Below are positions 28,601-38,934 of a DNA stretch of 64,000 nucleotides, in pieces. The stretch is taken from assembly GCA_020632795.1 (NCBI GenBank), contig JACKEV010000008.1, forward strand, positions 186,001-250,000, given 5' to 3'. Under the pieces are notes generated by a model. The model saw only the letters and a program-made list of their open reading frames with translations, was not told the DNA's origin and did no database searches. A program made the translations under genes and the position numbers. Each line of letters begins with the position of its first letter. Position 1 is the first letter of the stretch. The DNA comes from Alphaproteobacteria bacterium (lineage in GTDB: Bacteria > Myxococcota_A > UBA796 > CAJQPC01).

Positions 28601-28727
28601 GACCATCCAGGAGCGCACGCCGTCCCGTGCGATGATCGAGGCCCGCCAGTCGCTCCAGACCGACGAGGAGAACCCCCACTTCGACCCGTCGTGGTGGGGG
28701 CAGTACATCCTGCATGGGGTGCCCTGA
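25608..28727 (+). CDS. Large lipoprotein with helical repeats and a degenerate CHAT domain
   Basis: 1039 residues from a GTG with an AAGGAG site 8 bp upstream. The signal VRLAIFLVGLALAGCSG has the lipobox Ala-Leu-Ala-Gly-Cys region, so the protein is lipid-anchored. A Lys/Ala stretch follows, then about 650 residues of Ala/Leu helical repeats like TPRs. From about residue 720 the order fits a CHAT domain (ILSFRLGTTSGEAIAIT, RYLVLADGPLTDFSLAVLP). The usual His segment reads FIHLANATAG and the usual Ser-Ala-Cys reads VVITTEVDAD, so both catalytic residues appear lost. It overlaps the RHS gene by 14 bp. Confidence 0.75.
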   Translation: MRLAIFLVGLALAGCSGEDAAPQPDQTAKAAKAKAKAKAETPEDDAAAAVDAAAPSGGRGLAAAQQHAEAVDALQALIAEKPDDDGLWTLLRYEAVAAGQAGALLDKLDATTPLGAREDAHHRLRAELALAAGRPADALDAATRLARVDAEDGAVYRILAVRAGAASDTSGLNPEAPADALVLAALRPVDKAAGALAELNLSGWRARLLRARAHRDAKDADAALAELEPLLALDDPEGLIAATEVYAALSPDDANAGDALAKAARAASALSSGAEATRLGTLAAARLVDAGQVDAAIALVKELHEARVTAQDKVGAATLARARARAHEAGGALSEALATAQGAMTAAAEAGLTEQAAALAWTTAELAALSGDEAALAKAAEHADEAHATVIAGLKALTVAPSDEALSAIRTFQGEDLSAMKVQLFGATVAAARGVDPGPFTGRAVAIADALNRPVARVEARLARERLLRARGEATTPVLSELEALATELGEAGASLRLEIAVRRSLAGLEVTWPEDAAGPLADAWRPLVEGADLATLEAAHTGEGGTPAVPDDPIVKLSFARAAAAAGRFERAYGLYKEALGALPSHHQGPWARASALDGVDLAGLDGHLAALVGKTDVPAGLTGLVLHEWARAGAAVERAFGVGDDPSLSLEPAQRAAYNDAHHTLQQATLRWLAGLGPEPSEARAALAAADAEALKDPGFARALPAPLADYAAFQSGLEGTAILSFRLGTTSGEAIAITKDKARVAPLRNVDKLTAAAEKLSEALRKGDAQGGAPVSPAMGDTLRRALIDAFTEELPGIGRYLVLADGPLTDFSLAVLPEQQSGLRFLADIRTIGTATTLSEAMRQPPEPLERYVPDYLGLDADSAEGDAGLRLVTEVENVGRQFGIDNREIHTGKDVTEAVTLEKLPTARFIHLANATAGDRGALRIGDVEIGLAALREMDLKAKIVVITTEVDADIVGRWVQALRGAGVQYVVTTAWMTDLSPHSKYLYRFFESTIQERTPSRAMIEARQSLQTDEENPHFDPSWWGQYILHGVP

Positions 28728-31700
28728 CCTCCGACGCGCCGCCGCTCTGCTCCTGGCCCTCGCGCTGGGCAGCCCGAGCGCCCAGGCCCGGCCCGCGCCC
28801 CTGCTCGGCCCGGACGGCCTGACCTGGATCGGCGCGATCACCCCGGAGAGCCCCCCGGCGGTGCGCGCCGGGCGGGAGCAGGTGCTCGTCGACCCCGAGA
28901 CCGGGCGCCTGTGGGTGGAGGCCGTGGATGTGGCGCTGGAGGGGCGCGGGCCGCCGCTGGGCGTCCGGCGGGTCCACGACGACACCGGCTGGCGGTGGAG
29001 CGCGCTGGAGACCGTGGCCCCCTCCCGGGACGGGGTGCTGTGGCGGGGGGTGGACGCGGACATGTGGCTCGCCCCGGACCAGCCCCTGCCCCCGGGAGAC
29101 GCGGAAGCCCCCCGCCCGGACGGGCTGGAGCTGTGGCCGGAGGGCTCGACCTTCGGGGGCGGCGCGCTGGTCCGGGCCGCGAACGGCTGGACCCTGGACA
29201 CCGGCTCGGGGGAGCGGCGCTTCGATGACCTGGGGCGCCTGACCTTCGTCGGCGACGTCGACGGAGATGCCCTCCAGCTCAAGCTCACGGACGAGGGGCT
29301 CGCCGCGATCACCGACGGCGGGGGCCGACAGCTCCAGGTCCAGCGGGACGGCCGCGGGCGCCCCTCGGTGGTCAACGGGCCCGGCGGCCTGACCCTCTAC
29401 TACGACCACCAGGGCGACGTCCTGGAGTCGGTCTCCGGCACCGACCGCGCCCGCACCCGCTACCTCTACGACGACCAGGGCCGCCTCAGCGTCATCCTGT
29501 GGGCGGACGGCTCCCGACTGCGGGTGCGGCGGGACGACGCGGGCCGGGTCATCGAGATCGCGGGGCCCGGCATCGCGCAGCTCCGGGTGGACTGGACCGA
29601 GGCCGGGCCGAGCTGGACCGACGGGGCCGGCCGCCAATGGAGCGCCCGGGTGACCGGGGCGCAGGTGCGGGTCCAGTCCCCCGGCGGCCGGGTGGTGACT
29701 TCCTCCCTGGAGGGCGGGCGGCTGGCCGGCTGGACCGACCCGGCGGGCGGGCAGGTGCGCCTGATCCGGGACGAGGCCGGGCAGATCGTGCGGATCGAGG
29801 CCCCCGGCGGCCAGCTCTGGCGGCTGTCCTGGGGGGCGACCGGCCTGCGCAGCCTCACCGATCCGGCCGGGGGGAGTTGGCGTTGGGAGCGGGACCGCGC
29901 GGGGCGCCCCACCCACCTCACCGACCCCGACGGCCACCCCCGCGCGTTCCGCTGGGACGTCCACGGGCAGCTCGTCGAGCTGGCCCGGGGCAGCGCGCGG
30001 CCCTGGCGCCTGGAGCGAGACCTCCAGGGGCGCGTCATCAGCCTCATCGCGCCAGGGGGCGCGGTCACCCGGCTGCGGCGGGACGCCCGGGGGCGGGTGA
30101 CCGCGGTGGTCGACCCGGCGGGCAACGAGATCCTGCTCAGCGGGTGGCGCCGGGACATGCCCACCACCCTCTTGAGCCGCACCGGAGCCCGGTGGAGCTT
30201 CGGGGTGGACGCGATGGGGCGCCTGGATCGCCTGGAGACCCCCTATGACGTGCCCATCCTGCTGCGACGGGACGCGACCGGGCGGCTGACCCGGCTGGGG
30301 GCGGCCGACCCCGGCCCCGCCCAGCGGCTCATCTGGCGGGCGGACGGGTCCCTCGTCCGGCTGGAGGACGTCGACGGCGGGGCCTGGGGGGTGGTCCAGG
30401 ACGCGGCGGGGCGGCCCATCCGGGTGCTGCGCCCTGACGGAACCGCCGCCGAGCTGAGCTGGGACGCTCGGGGGACCCTCGTCGGGCTCAGCTCGGAGGG
30501 CGCCAGCGTCCGCGTCACCCGGAACGCCCGGGACCTGCCCTTGTCGATGGGGCCCCTGACCTGGGCCTGGGACCTCGCCGGGCGGCTGGTGGAGGCCACC
30601 GCGTCCGCGCTGCGGGTGGCGCTCACCCGCAACCTCTCCGGGCAGGTCGTGTCGGTGCAGGTGGGCGAGGAGCCGCCGATCCCGGTGGGCTGGGACGCCG
30701 GGCTGCGCGCGGTGACGCTGGGGGAGGGCGCGCAGCGGGTCGAGCTGGGCCGCGACCCCAGCGGGCTGGTGGTGCAGCTTCGCCACCCGAGCCAGCCCCT
30801 CATCCTCGTCGACCGGGACGAGCGCGGGCTGGTGGCCCGGATCCACGAGGGCGGCCGCGTCCGCCGCGCGCTGCGGGACGCCGAGGGCGACGTGCTCAAG
30901 TGGGTCGCCCCGGACGGCCGCGCGATGTCCTCGGACCGGGGGCTCAACGGCGAGCCCCGGCTGGTGCGCTTCACCGACGGCAGCATGACCCTGCGGGCCT
31001 GGGGCCCCGACGAGTGGACCGTGCTGGTGGAGGACCCCGGCGGGCGGGTGGTCCTGGACCGCCGGGTGGGCCTGGACGCGCTCGGCCAGCCCGAGCTGCT
31101 GGACGAGGGCCAGGTCCAGCGGATCCATCGGGACGTGCAGGGGAGGGTGGTCGCCATCGAGGGCCCGGACGGGGCCTGGACCGCCAGCCCGGACCGGCGC
31201 GGCGGCCCTGACGGCAGCGAGGCCCGCCTGGACGAGCAGGGGCGGCCCCGGGAGGCCATCCCCCCGGTGGGGCCGGCAGCGTGGGGCGTGGCCGTGGACG
31301 CTCTGGAGTACCTCCTGGACCCCCAGGGGCGGGTCGAGACGGTCATCGGCGAGCTGGGCTCGGTCCGGGTGGCCTACGACGCCCTGGGCCGGCCGACCGC
31401 GCTGGACGGCGGGGACGCGGGCGCGCGGCGGGTCACCTGGGACGTCCTGGGGCGCCCGATCCGCGTGGAGGGCAGCGACGGCGCCGCCACGGACCTGAGC
31501 TGGGGCCTCGACGGGCTGCTCTCCTGGACCGAGGACGGCGCCCGGGTCGATGTGCTGCACGAGCCGGGCTGGGGGTGGAGCCTGCTGGGCCGGGGCGCGA
31601 CCACCGTCCACGTCGACGAGACCGGTTCGCCGCGGCTGGTCTTCGAGGACGGCGAGGCGCAGCCCCTGCTGGGCTGGACCCCCTCCGGGGCGCCGGTCGA

Positions 31701-32286
31701 GGCCGCCGACTTCCCGCTGGCCTGGGCGGGCCTGCTGGCGCTGTGGCCGGGGGGCCCGCTGCTGGACGGTCTGGGGGCCTGGGACCCGGTCTCGGGGGCC
31801 CCGCTCTCACCCCGCTGGCGGCCTCCTCTGAGCCTCGTCCCGCCGGAGACCGGCCCGCGCTGGCCGCAGCTCGACACCGCCGCGCGCCCCTGGTGGGACC
31901 CCGCGCCGTGGGTGGAGACCGGCTCCATCTGGTCGGATCCCTTGGCGATCCTCGTCTCCCTCGGGGAGCTGGATGGGGGAGGGGAGGGGCGCCCCCTGCG
32001 GCCGGAGCCGCCGCCGCTGCCCTGGCTCCCGGACGCGGCGGCGACCCCGGAGCCCCCCCTGGGCGCTGGCTGGACCGGCGTGGTCCTGGACGCCCACCCG
32101 GTGGTCGCGGCGGCCCTCGCGGCGGGGCTGCATGGCGGGCACCCCGTCCGGGAGCAGGACCTCTTCGACGCCCTGCTTCAGCAGGAGATGCAGGGGGTCA
32201 CGGCCGCGCCCTGGGTGCCGCTGGGCTGGCCGGCGGCCCTGACCTCCCCCGACCCCCTGGGGCGATCAAGCTACAAGTACCCATGA
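28714..32286 (+). CDS. Exported RHS/YD-repeat protein
   Basis: 1190 residues. The N-terminal signal (LRRAAALLLALALGSPSAQA) is followed by about 900 residues of YD/RHS repeats: YLYDDQGRLSVI, RVRRDDAGRVIEI, RWERDRAGRPTHLTD, RWDVHGQLVEL, LERDLQGRVISL and many more at 20-25 residue spacing. Such repeats form a beta-cocoon. A segment LGAWDPVSGAPLSP near residue 1020 looks like a diverged RHS core end motif. The remaining 170 residues are Pro/Trp-rich and match no toxin that I know. The start lies inside the CHAT lipoprotein gene, so the two are coupled. Confidence 0.82.
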   Translation: MGCPDLRRAAALLLALALGSPSAQARPAPLLGPDGLTWIGAITPESPPAVRAGREQVLVDPETGRLWVEAVDVALEGRGPPLGVRRVHDDTGWRWSALETVAPSRDGVLWRGVDADMWLAPDQPLPPGDAEAPRPDGLELWPEGSTFGGGALVRAANGWTLDTGSGERRFDDLGRLTFVGDVDGDALQLKLTDEGLAAITDGGGRQLQVQRDGRGRPSVVNGPGGLTLYYDHQGDVLESVSGTDRARTRYLYDDQGRLSVILWADGSRLRVRRDDAGRVIEIAGPGIAQLRVDWTEAGPSWTDGAGRQWSARVTGAQVRVQSPGGRVVTSSLEGGRLAGWTDPAGGQVRLIRDEAGQIVRIEAPGGQLWRLSWGATGLRSLTDPAGGSWRWERDRAGRPTHLTDPDGHPRAFRWDVHGQLVELARGSARPWRLERDLQGRVISLIAPGGAVTRLRRDARGRVTAVVDPAGNEILLSGWRRDMPTTLLSRTGARWSFGVDAMGRLDRLETPYDVPILLRRDATGRLTRLGAADPGPAQRLIWRADGSLVRLEDVDGGAWGVVQDAAGRPIRVLRPDGTAAELSWDARGTLVGLSSEGASVRVTRNARDLPLSMGPLTWAWDLAGRLVEATASALRVALTRNLSGQVVSVQVGEEPPIPVGWDAGLRAVTLGEGAQRVELGRDPSGLVVQLRHPSQPLILVDRDERGLVARIHEGGRVRRALRDAEGDVLKWVAPDGRAMSSDRGLNGEPRLVRFTDGSMTLRAWGPDEWTVLVEDPGGRVVLDRRVGLDALGQPELLDEGQVQRIHRDVQGRVVAIEGPDGAWTASPDRRGGPDGSEARLDEQGRPREAIPPVGPAAWGVAVDALEYLLDPQGRVETVIGELGSVRVAYDALGRPTALDGGDAGARRVTWDVLGRPIRVEGSDGAATDLSWGLDGLLSWTEDGARVDVLHEPGWGWSLLGRGATTVHVDETGSPRLVFEDGEAQPLLGWTPSGAPVEAADFPLAWAGLLALWPGGPLLDGLGAWDPVSGAPLSPRWRPPLSLVPPETGPRWPQLDTAARPWWDPAPWVETGSIWSDPLAILVSLGELDGGGEGRPLRPEPPPLPWLPDAAATPEPPLGAGWTGVVLDAHPVVAAALAAGLHGGHPVREQDLFDALLQQEMQGVTAAPWVPLGWPAALTSPDPLGRSSYKYP

Positions 32287-32316
32287 TGAATCAGGAAATC
32301 TTGGGTTTGGCGCCCC

Positions 32317-32332
32317 AACCCGGGCCCGGGTT
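32317..32332 (+). repeat. 16-bp perfect GC palindrome after the RHS gene
   Basis: AACCCGGGCCCGGGTT is a perfect inverted repeat 30 bp past the RHS stop. With no loop and no T-run it is a weak terminator candidate. It lies directly upstream of the tRNA-His promoter. Confidence 0.35.
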
Positions 32333-32333
32333 C

Positions 32334-32361
32334 TTGCCAATCCCGCCGATCTCATTATAAG
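32334..32361 (+). promoter_or_regulatory. Sigma-70-type promoter of the tRNA-His/tRNA-Lys unit
   Basis: TTGCCA and TATAAG are separated by 16 bp, and the -10 ends 16 bp before tRNA-His. The AT-rich -10 stands out from the GC-rich surroundings. Confidence 0.65.
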
Positions 32362-32377
32362 CAGGGGGCTTGACGAG

Positions 32378-32450
32378 GTGAGTGTAGCTCAGTCGGCAGA
32401 GCATCGGATTGTGGTTCCGAGGGTCGTGGGTTCAAGTCCCATCACTCACC
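32378..32450 (+). tRNA. tRNA-His (anticodon GTG)
   Basis: The cloverleaf folds fully. Acceptor GTGAGTG pairs with CACTCAC, and the anticodon stem TCGGA/TCCGA frames loop TTGTGGT with anticodon GTG. The T loop is TTCAAGT. The base before position 1 is G (32377), the G-1 that marks tRNA-His, opposite discriminator C. The 3' CCA is not encoded. Confidence 0.96.
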
Positions 32451-32463
32451 CTCTCAAACATAT

Positions 32464-32536
32464 GGGCCTATAGCTCAATCGGCAGAGCACCGGACTCTTA
32501 ATCCGTAGGTTCCAGGTTCGATTCCTGGTGGGCCCA
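32464..32536 (+). tRNA. tRNA-Lys (anticodon CTT)
   Basis: Acceptor GGGCCTA pairs with TGGGCCC (one G-T pair). The anticodon loop CTCTTAA has anticodon CTT, and the T arm is CCAGG-TTCGATT-CCTGG. The CCA end is encoded at 32537-32539. It lies 13 bp after tRNA-His and is followed by a strong terminator. Confidence 0.96.
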
Positions 32537-32541
32537 CCATC

Positions 32542-32577
32542 CCGCCGCCTCTTTTCGGAGGCGGCGGTTTTGTTTTC
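32542..32577 (+). terminator. Intrinsic terminator after tRNA-Lys
   Basis: A perfect 10-bp stem CCGCCGCCTC/GAGGCGGCGG with the loop TTTTCG is followed directly by TTTTGTTTT. It closes the tRNA-His/Lys transcript. Confidence 0.85.
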
Positions 32578-32597
32578 CTGGTCGACCCCGTTATAAG
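32570..32597 (+). promoter_or_regulatory. Promoter of the tRNA-Leu/tig unit
   Basis: TTGTTT and TATAAG are separated by 16 bp, with the -10 ending 11 bp before tRNA-Leu. The -35 is formed by the T-run of the preceding terminator. The same TATAAG -10 with 16-bp spacing is used upstream of tRNA-His. Confidence 0.55.
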
Positions 32598-32608
32598 GCG
32601 ACGACTTC

Positions 32609-32691
32609 GCGAGAATGGCGGAACTGGTAGACGCGCTGGACTTAGGATCCAGTGGGCTGACCCCGTGGGGGTTCGAGTCCCCCTTCTCGCA
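32609..32691 (+). tRNA. tRNA-Leu (anticodon TAG)
   Basis: Acceptor GCGAGAA pairs with TTCTCGC. The anticodon stem CTGGA/TCCAG frames loop CTTAGGA with anticodon TAG. A long variable arm (TGGGCTGACCCCGTG region) marks a class II tRNA. The discriminator is A and the CCA is not encoded. It lies 58 bp before trigger factor and may share its transcript. Confidence 0.96.
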
Positions 32692-32749
32692 TCCAACAAC
32701 ACAGCGCGAAAGGGCCCCTCGGCCCTCCTCACTTCGGCGAGGTCAACAC

Positions 32750-34102
32750 ATGGATTTCCGGATCGAGAAGGTCAGCTCCATCGAGCGCCGCCTGGACTTC
32801 ACCGTGCCCGGTGACACCGTCAACTCCGAGCTCAACAAGGCCTTCGGCAACCTGCAGCGCCGCGTGCGCCTCAAGGGCTTCCGCCCCGGCAAGGTGCCCC
32901 GCCGCGTCGTCGAGCAGCGCTTCGGCAGCTCGGTCCGGGACGAGGTCGCCGCCGGCCTCATCAACGACTCGTTCCGCAAGGCCACCGCCGAGATGGAGAT
33001 CTTCGGCCGCCCCACGGTCACCAGCCAGGGCAAGCTCAACCGGGGCGAGGACTTCATCTTCTCCATCGCGGTGGAGGTCCGGCCCGAGCTGGAGCTGAAC
33101 CCCTACACCGGCGTCAGCGTGCGCTACCCGGTGCGCAAGGTCACCGACGAGCAGGTCGACCGCGAGGTCAGCCGCCGGCTCCAGTCCCAGGCCTCCCTGG
33201 CCGAGGTCGACGGGCGCGGCGTCGAGTCGGGCGACTTCGTCCTGGCGGCCGTGTCCATCGCCGACGGCGAGGAGACGGTCCACGAGCACCCCGGCACCAT
33301 GATCAACATGGGCAGCGAGGCCTACTATTCCGGCATCGAGTCCCTGCTGGAGGGCGCCGAGAAGGGCGCCGAGGTCTCCGGCGAGGTCACCTTCGATGAG
33401 GACGCCCAGCTCGCCGAGCTGGCCGGCCGCACCCTGCAGGTCAAGGCCACCGTGGAGTCCATCCAGGCCATGACCACCCCCGAGCTGAGCGACGAGCTGG
33501 CCGAGCAGCTCGGCTTCGAGGGCGGCGCCGAGGGCATGCGGGCCGCGATCCGCGCCCAGCTCGAGGAGTCCGCCAACAACGCCGCCCGCAACCAGGCGCG
33601 CGCCAACCTCCTCCAGGTGCTCATCGACGCCAACGACTTCGAGGCGCCCAAGGGCCTCATCGACCAGCAGCTCAACGCCCTGCTCGAGGAGATGAAGATC
33701 CAGCGCGCCTACCGGGGCGAGGACCCGGCCAAGATCCAGTTCACCGACGCCCAGCTCCAGGACTACCGCAACCGCGCCCGCTTCGCGGCCAAGGCCAGCC
33801 TCATCCTGGACCACGTCTCCGACGCCGAGACCATCGCGGTCGACGACGAGGAGCTGGAGGCCAAGTACCAGGAGATCGCCGACGCCCGCGGCCAGGCGGT
33901 CGAGGCCATCAAGGGCTACTTCATCAAGGAGGGCGCGGTCGAGGAGCTGCGCGCCCGCCTGCTGGAGGAGAAGACCCTCGACTGGCTGCTGGAGCACGCC
34001 GAGCTGGAGGAGGTCGACCCCGACGCCCCGGACAACGACGAGGCCCCGGTCACCGACGACGACGCCGCCCAGGCGGCGGCCCCCGAGGGCGGCGAGGAGT
34101 AG
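32750..34102 (+). CDS. tig: Trigger factor, ribosome-associated chaperone and peptidyl-prolyl isomerase
   Basis: 450 residues. The N-terminal domain has the ribosome-docking signature GFRPGKVPRRVVEQRFG near residue 45. The FKBP-type domain follows at about residues 155-245 (VESGDFVLAAVSIADGEE). The C-terminal helical arms (LRAAIRAQLEESANNAARNQ, AVEAIKGYFIKEGAVEEL) hold nascent chains. The last 30 residues are an acidic tail. The ATG at 32750 gives the canonical start MDFRIEKVSSIERRL; in-frame sequence upstream is the tRNA-Leu gene. It is followed by a terminator and then clpP, clpX and lon, the usual order in this lineage. Confidence 0.96.
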   Translation: MDFRIEKVSSIERRLDFTVPGDTVNSELNKAFGNLQRRVRLKGFRPGKVPRRVVEQRFGSSVRDEVAAGLINDSFRKATAEMEIFGRPTVTSQGKLNRGEDFIFSIAVEVRPELELNPYTGVSVRYPVRKVTDEQVDREVSRRLQSQASLAEVDGRGVESGDFVLAAVSIADGEETVHEHPGTMINMGSEAYYSGIESLLEGAEKGAEVSGEVTFDEDAQLAELAGRTLQVKATVESIQAMTTPELSDELAEQLGFEGGAEGMRAAIRAQLEESANNAARNQARANLLQVLIDANDFEAPKGLIDQQLNALLEEMKIQRAYRGEDPAKIQFTDAQLQDYRNRARFAAKASLILDHVSDAETIAVDDEELEAKYQEIADARGQAVEAIKGYFIKEGAVEELRARLLEEKTLDWLLEHAELEEVDPDAPDNDEAPVTDDDAAQAAAPEGGEE

Positions 34103-34124
34103 CCCCTCCCCGCGCCGGATTGAG

Positions 34125-34165
34125 GGCGGACGGCGGGCCTCTCCCGTCGTCCGCCTTTGTCTTTT
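34125..34165 (+). terminator. Intrinsic terminator after tig
   Basis: GGCGGACG pairs with CGTCCGCC, extended inward by GCGGG/CCCGT to 13 bp around the loop CCTCT. TTTGTCTTTT follows. It separates tig from clpP. Confidence 0.8.
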
Positions 34166-34311
34166 CCGGATCTGAGCGCCCCGCACGTTCAATATGACGC
34201 CCCCCCTGTCCGTCAGGCGGTTACGGGCTTAAATGATGACTCGGGTGTCGCGCGCCCCCTCCCGCCGGCGCCCGCCGAACCGGCGCCAGCCGAACCCCTG
34301 TTGAGGACCCC

Positions 34312-34935
34312 ATGCCCTTCGATCCGTCCACCCCTCAGAGCTACCTCATCCCCACCGTCATCGAGTCCTCCCACCGCGGCGAGCGGGCCTGGGACATCTA
34401 CTCCCGCCTGCTCAAGGATCGCATCATCTTCCTGGGCACCGAGATCAACGACCAGGTCGCCAACGTGGTCGTCGCCCAGATGCTGTTCCTGGAGTCCGAG
34501 GACCCCGACAAGGACATCTTCCTCTACATCAACAGCCCCGGCGGCGTGATCACGGCGGGCATGGCCATCTACGACACCATGCAGTTCATCCGCCCCGACG
34601 TGTCCACCATCTGCATGGGCCAGGCCGCCAGCATGGGCGCGGTGCTGCTCGCGGCGGGCGCGGCCGGCAAGCGGCGCTGCCTGCCCCACTCCCGGGTCCT
34701 CATCCACCAGCCCCTCGGCGGCACCCGGGGCCAGGCGACCGACATCGAGATCCACGCCAAGGAGATCCTGCGCATGCGCAAGCTGCTCAACGAGATCCTG
34801 GCGTCCCACACCGGTCAGCCCCTCGAGAAGATCAGCCAGGACACCGACCGTGACTACATCCTGAGCGCCTCCGAGGCGCTGGACTACGGCCTGGTGGACG
34901 AGGTGCTGGAGAAGATCACGCCCAAGGCGGAGTAG
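34312..34935 (+). CDS. clpP: ATP-dependent Clp protease proteolytic subunit
   Basis: 207 residues, standard for ClpP. The catalytic Ser is in GQAASMGAVLLAAG near residue 103, the His in RCLPHSRVLIHQPLGG near residue 128, and the Asp in SQDTDRDYILSA near residue 177. The N-terminal SSHRGERAWDIYSRLLKDRIIFLG is also diagnostic. The subunit forms a double heptamer that degrades proteins fed by ClpX. The start is supported by GAGG 8 bp upstream. The gap to clpX is 3 bp. Confidence 0.97.
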   Translation: MPFDPSTPQSYLIPTVIESSHRGERAWDIYSRLLKDRIIFLGTEINDQVANVVVAQMLFLESEDPDKDIFLYINSPGGVITAGMAIYDTMQFIRPDVSTICMGQAASMGAVLLAAGAAGKRRCLPHSRVLIHQPLGGTRGQATDIEIHAKEILRMRKLLNEILASHTGQPLEKISQDTDRDYILSASEALDYGLVDEVLEKITPKAE

Positions 34936-34938
34936 TCG

Positions 34939-36189
<1,251 letters not shown>

Positions 36190-36207
36190 CGGCCGGGATG
36201 CGCGCAC

Positions 36208-38601
<2,394 letters not shown>

Positions 38602-38611
38602 TTCGCCAGGG

Positions 38612-38639
38612 TTGACACCCCTTCGGGCCATGTTAAATA
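38612..38639 (+). promoter_or_regulatory. Sigma-70-type promoter of the tRNA-Val/tRNA-Asp unit
   Basis: A perfect -35 TTGACA and a -10-like TAAATA are separated by 16 bp, 37 bp before tRNA-Val. A perfect palindrome GAGAGGAG-C-CTCCTCTC (38652-38668) lies between the promoter and the tRNA. Confidence 0.65.
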
Positions 38640-38676
38640 CCGGGGGTCCGCGAGAGGAGCCTCCTCTCAAGGCACT

Positions 38677-38749
38677 GGGCGGATAGCTCAGTCGGGAGAG
38701 CAGCAGCCTTACAAGCTGCGGGTCGCAGGTTCGAGCCCTGTTCCGCCCA
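38677..38749 (+). tRNA. tRNA-Val (anticodon TAC)
   Basis: Acceptor GGGCGGA pairs with TCCGCCC. The anticodon stem GCAGC/GCTGC frames loop CTTACAA with anticodon TAC. The discriminator is A, and the CCA is not encoded. Confidence 0.96.
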
Positions 38750-38776
38750 CCCGATTGAGACCGCGTGGTCTTTTAT

Positions 38777-38850
<74 letters not shown>

Positions 38851-38861
38851 CCATGAAAGAC

Positions 38862-38901
38862 AGCCGCCGTCGGGATTCGTCCCGGCGGCGGCTTCTGCTT
38901 T
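38862..38901 (+). terminator. Intrinsic terminator after tRNA-Asp
   Basis: A 14-bp stem (AGCCGCCGTCGGGA with TCCCGGCGGCGGCT, one G-T pair) closed by a TTCG tetraloop is followed by TTCTGCTTTC. The T-run is imperfect but the stem is very stable. Confidence 0.7.
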
Positions 38902-38934
38902 CGGGACGCAGGTCGGGTTTCCCTGGAGTCGCCC

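Noticed and set aside
25560..31611. Very long minus-strand frames opposite the CHAT lipoprotein and RHS genes
   Set aside because: The plus strand shows signal peptides, ribosome sites and repeat structure. The minus-strand peptides are shadow sequences.
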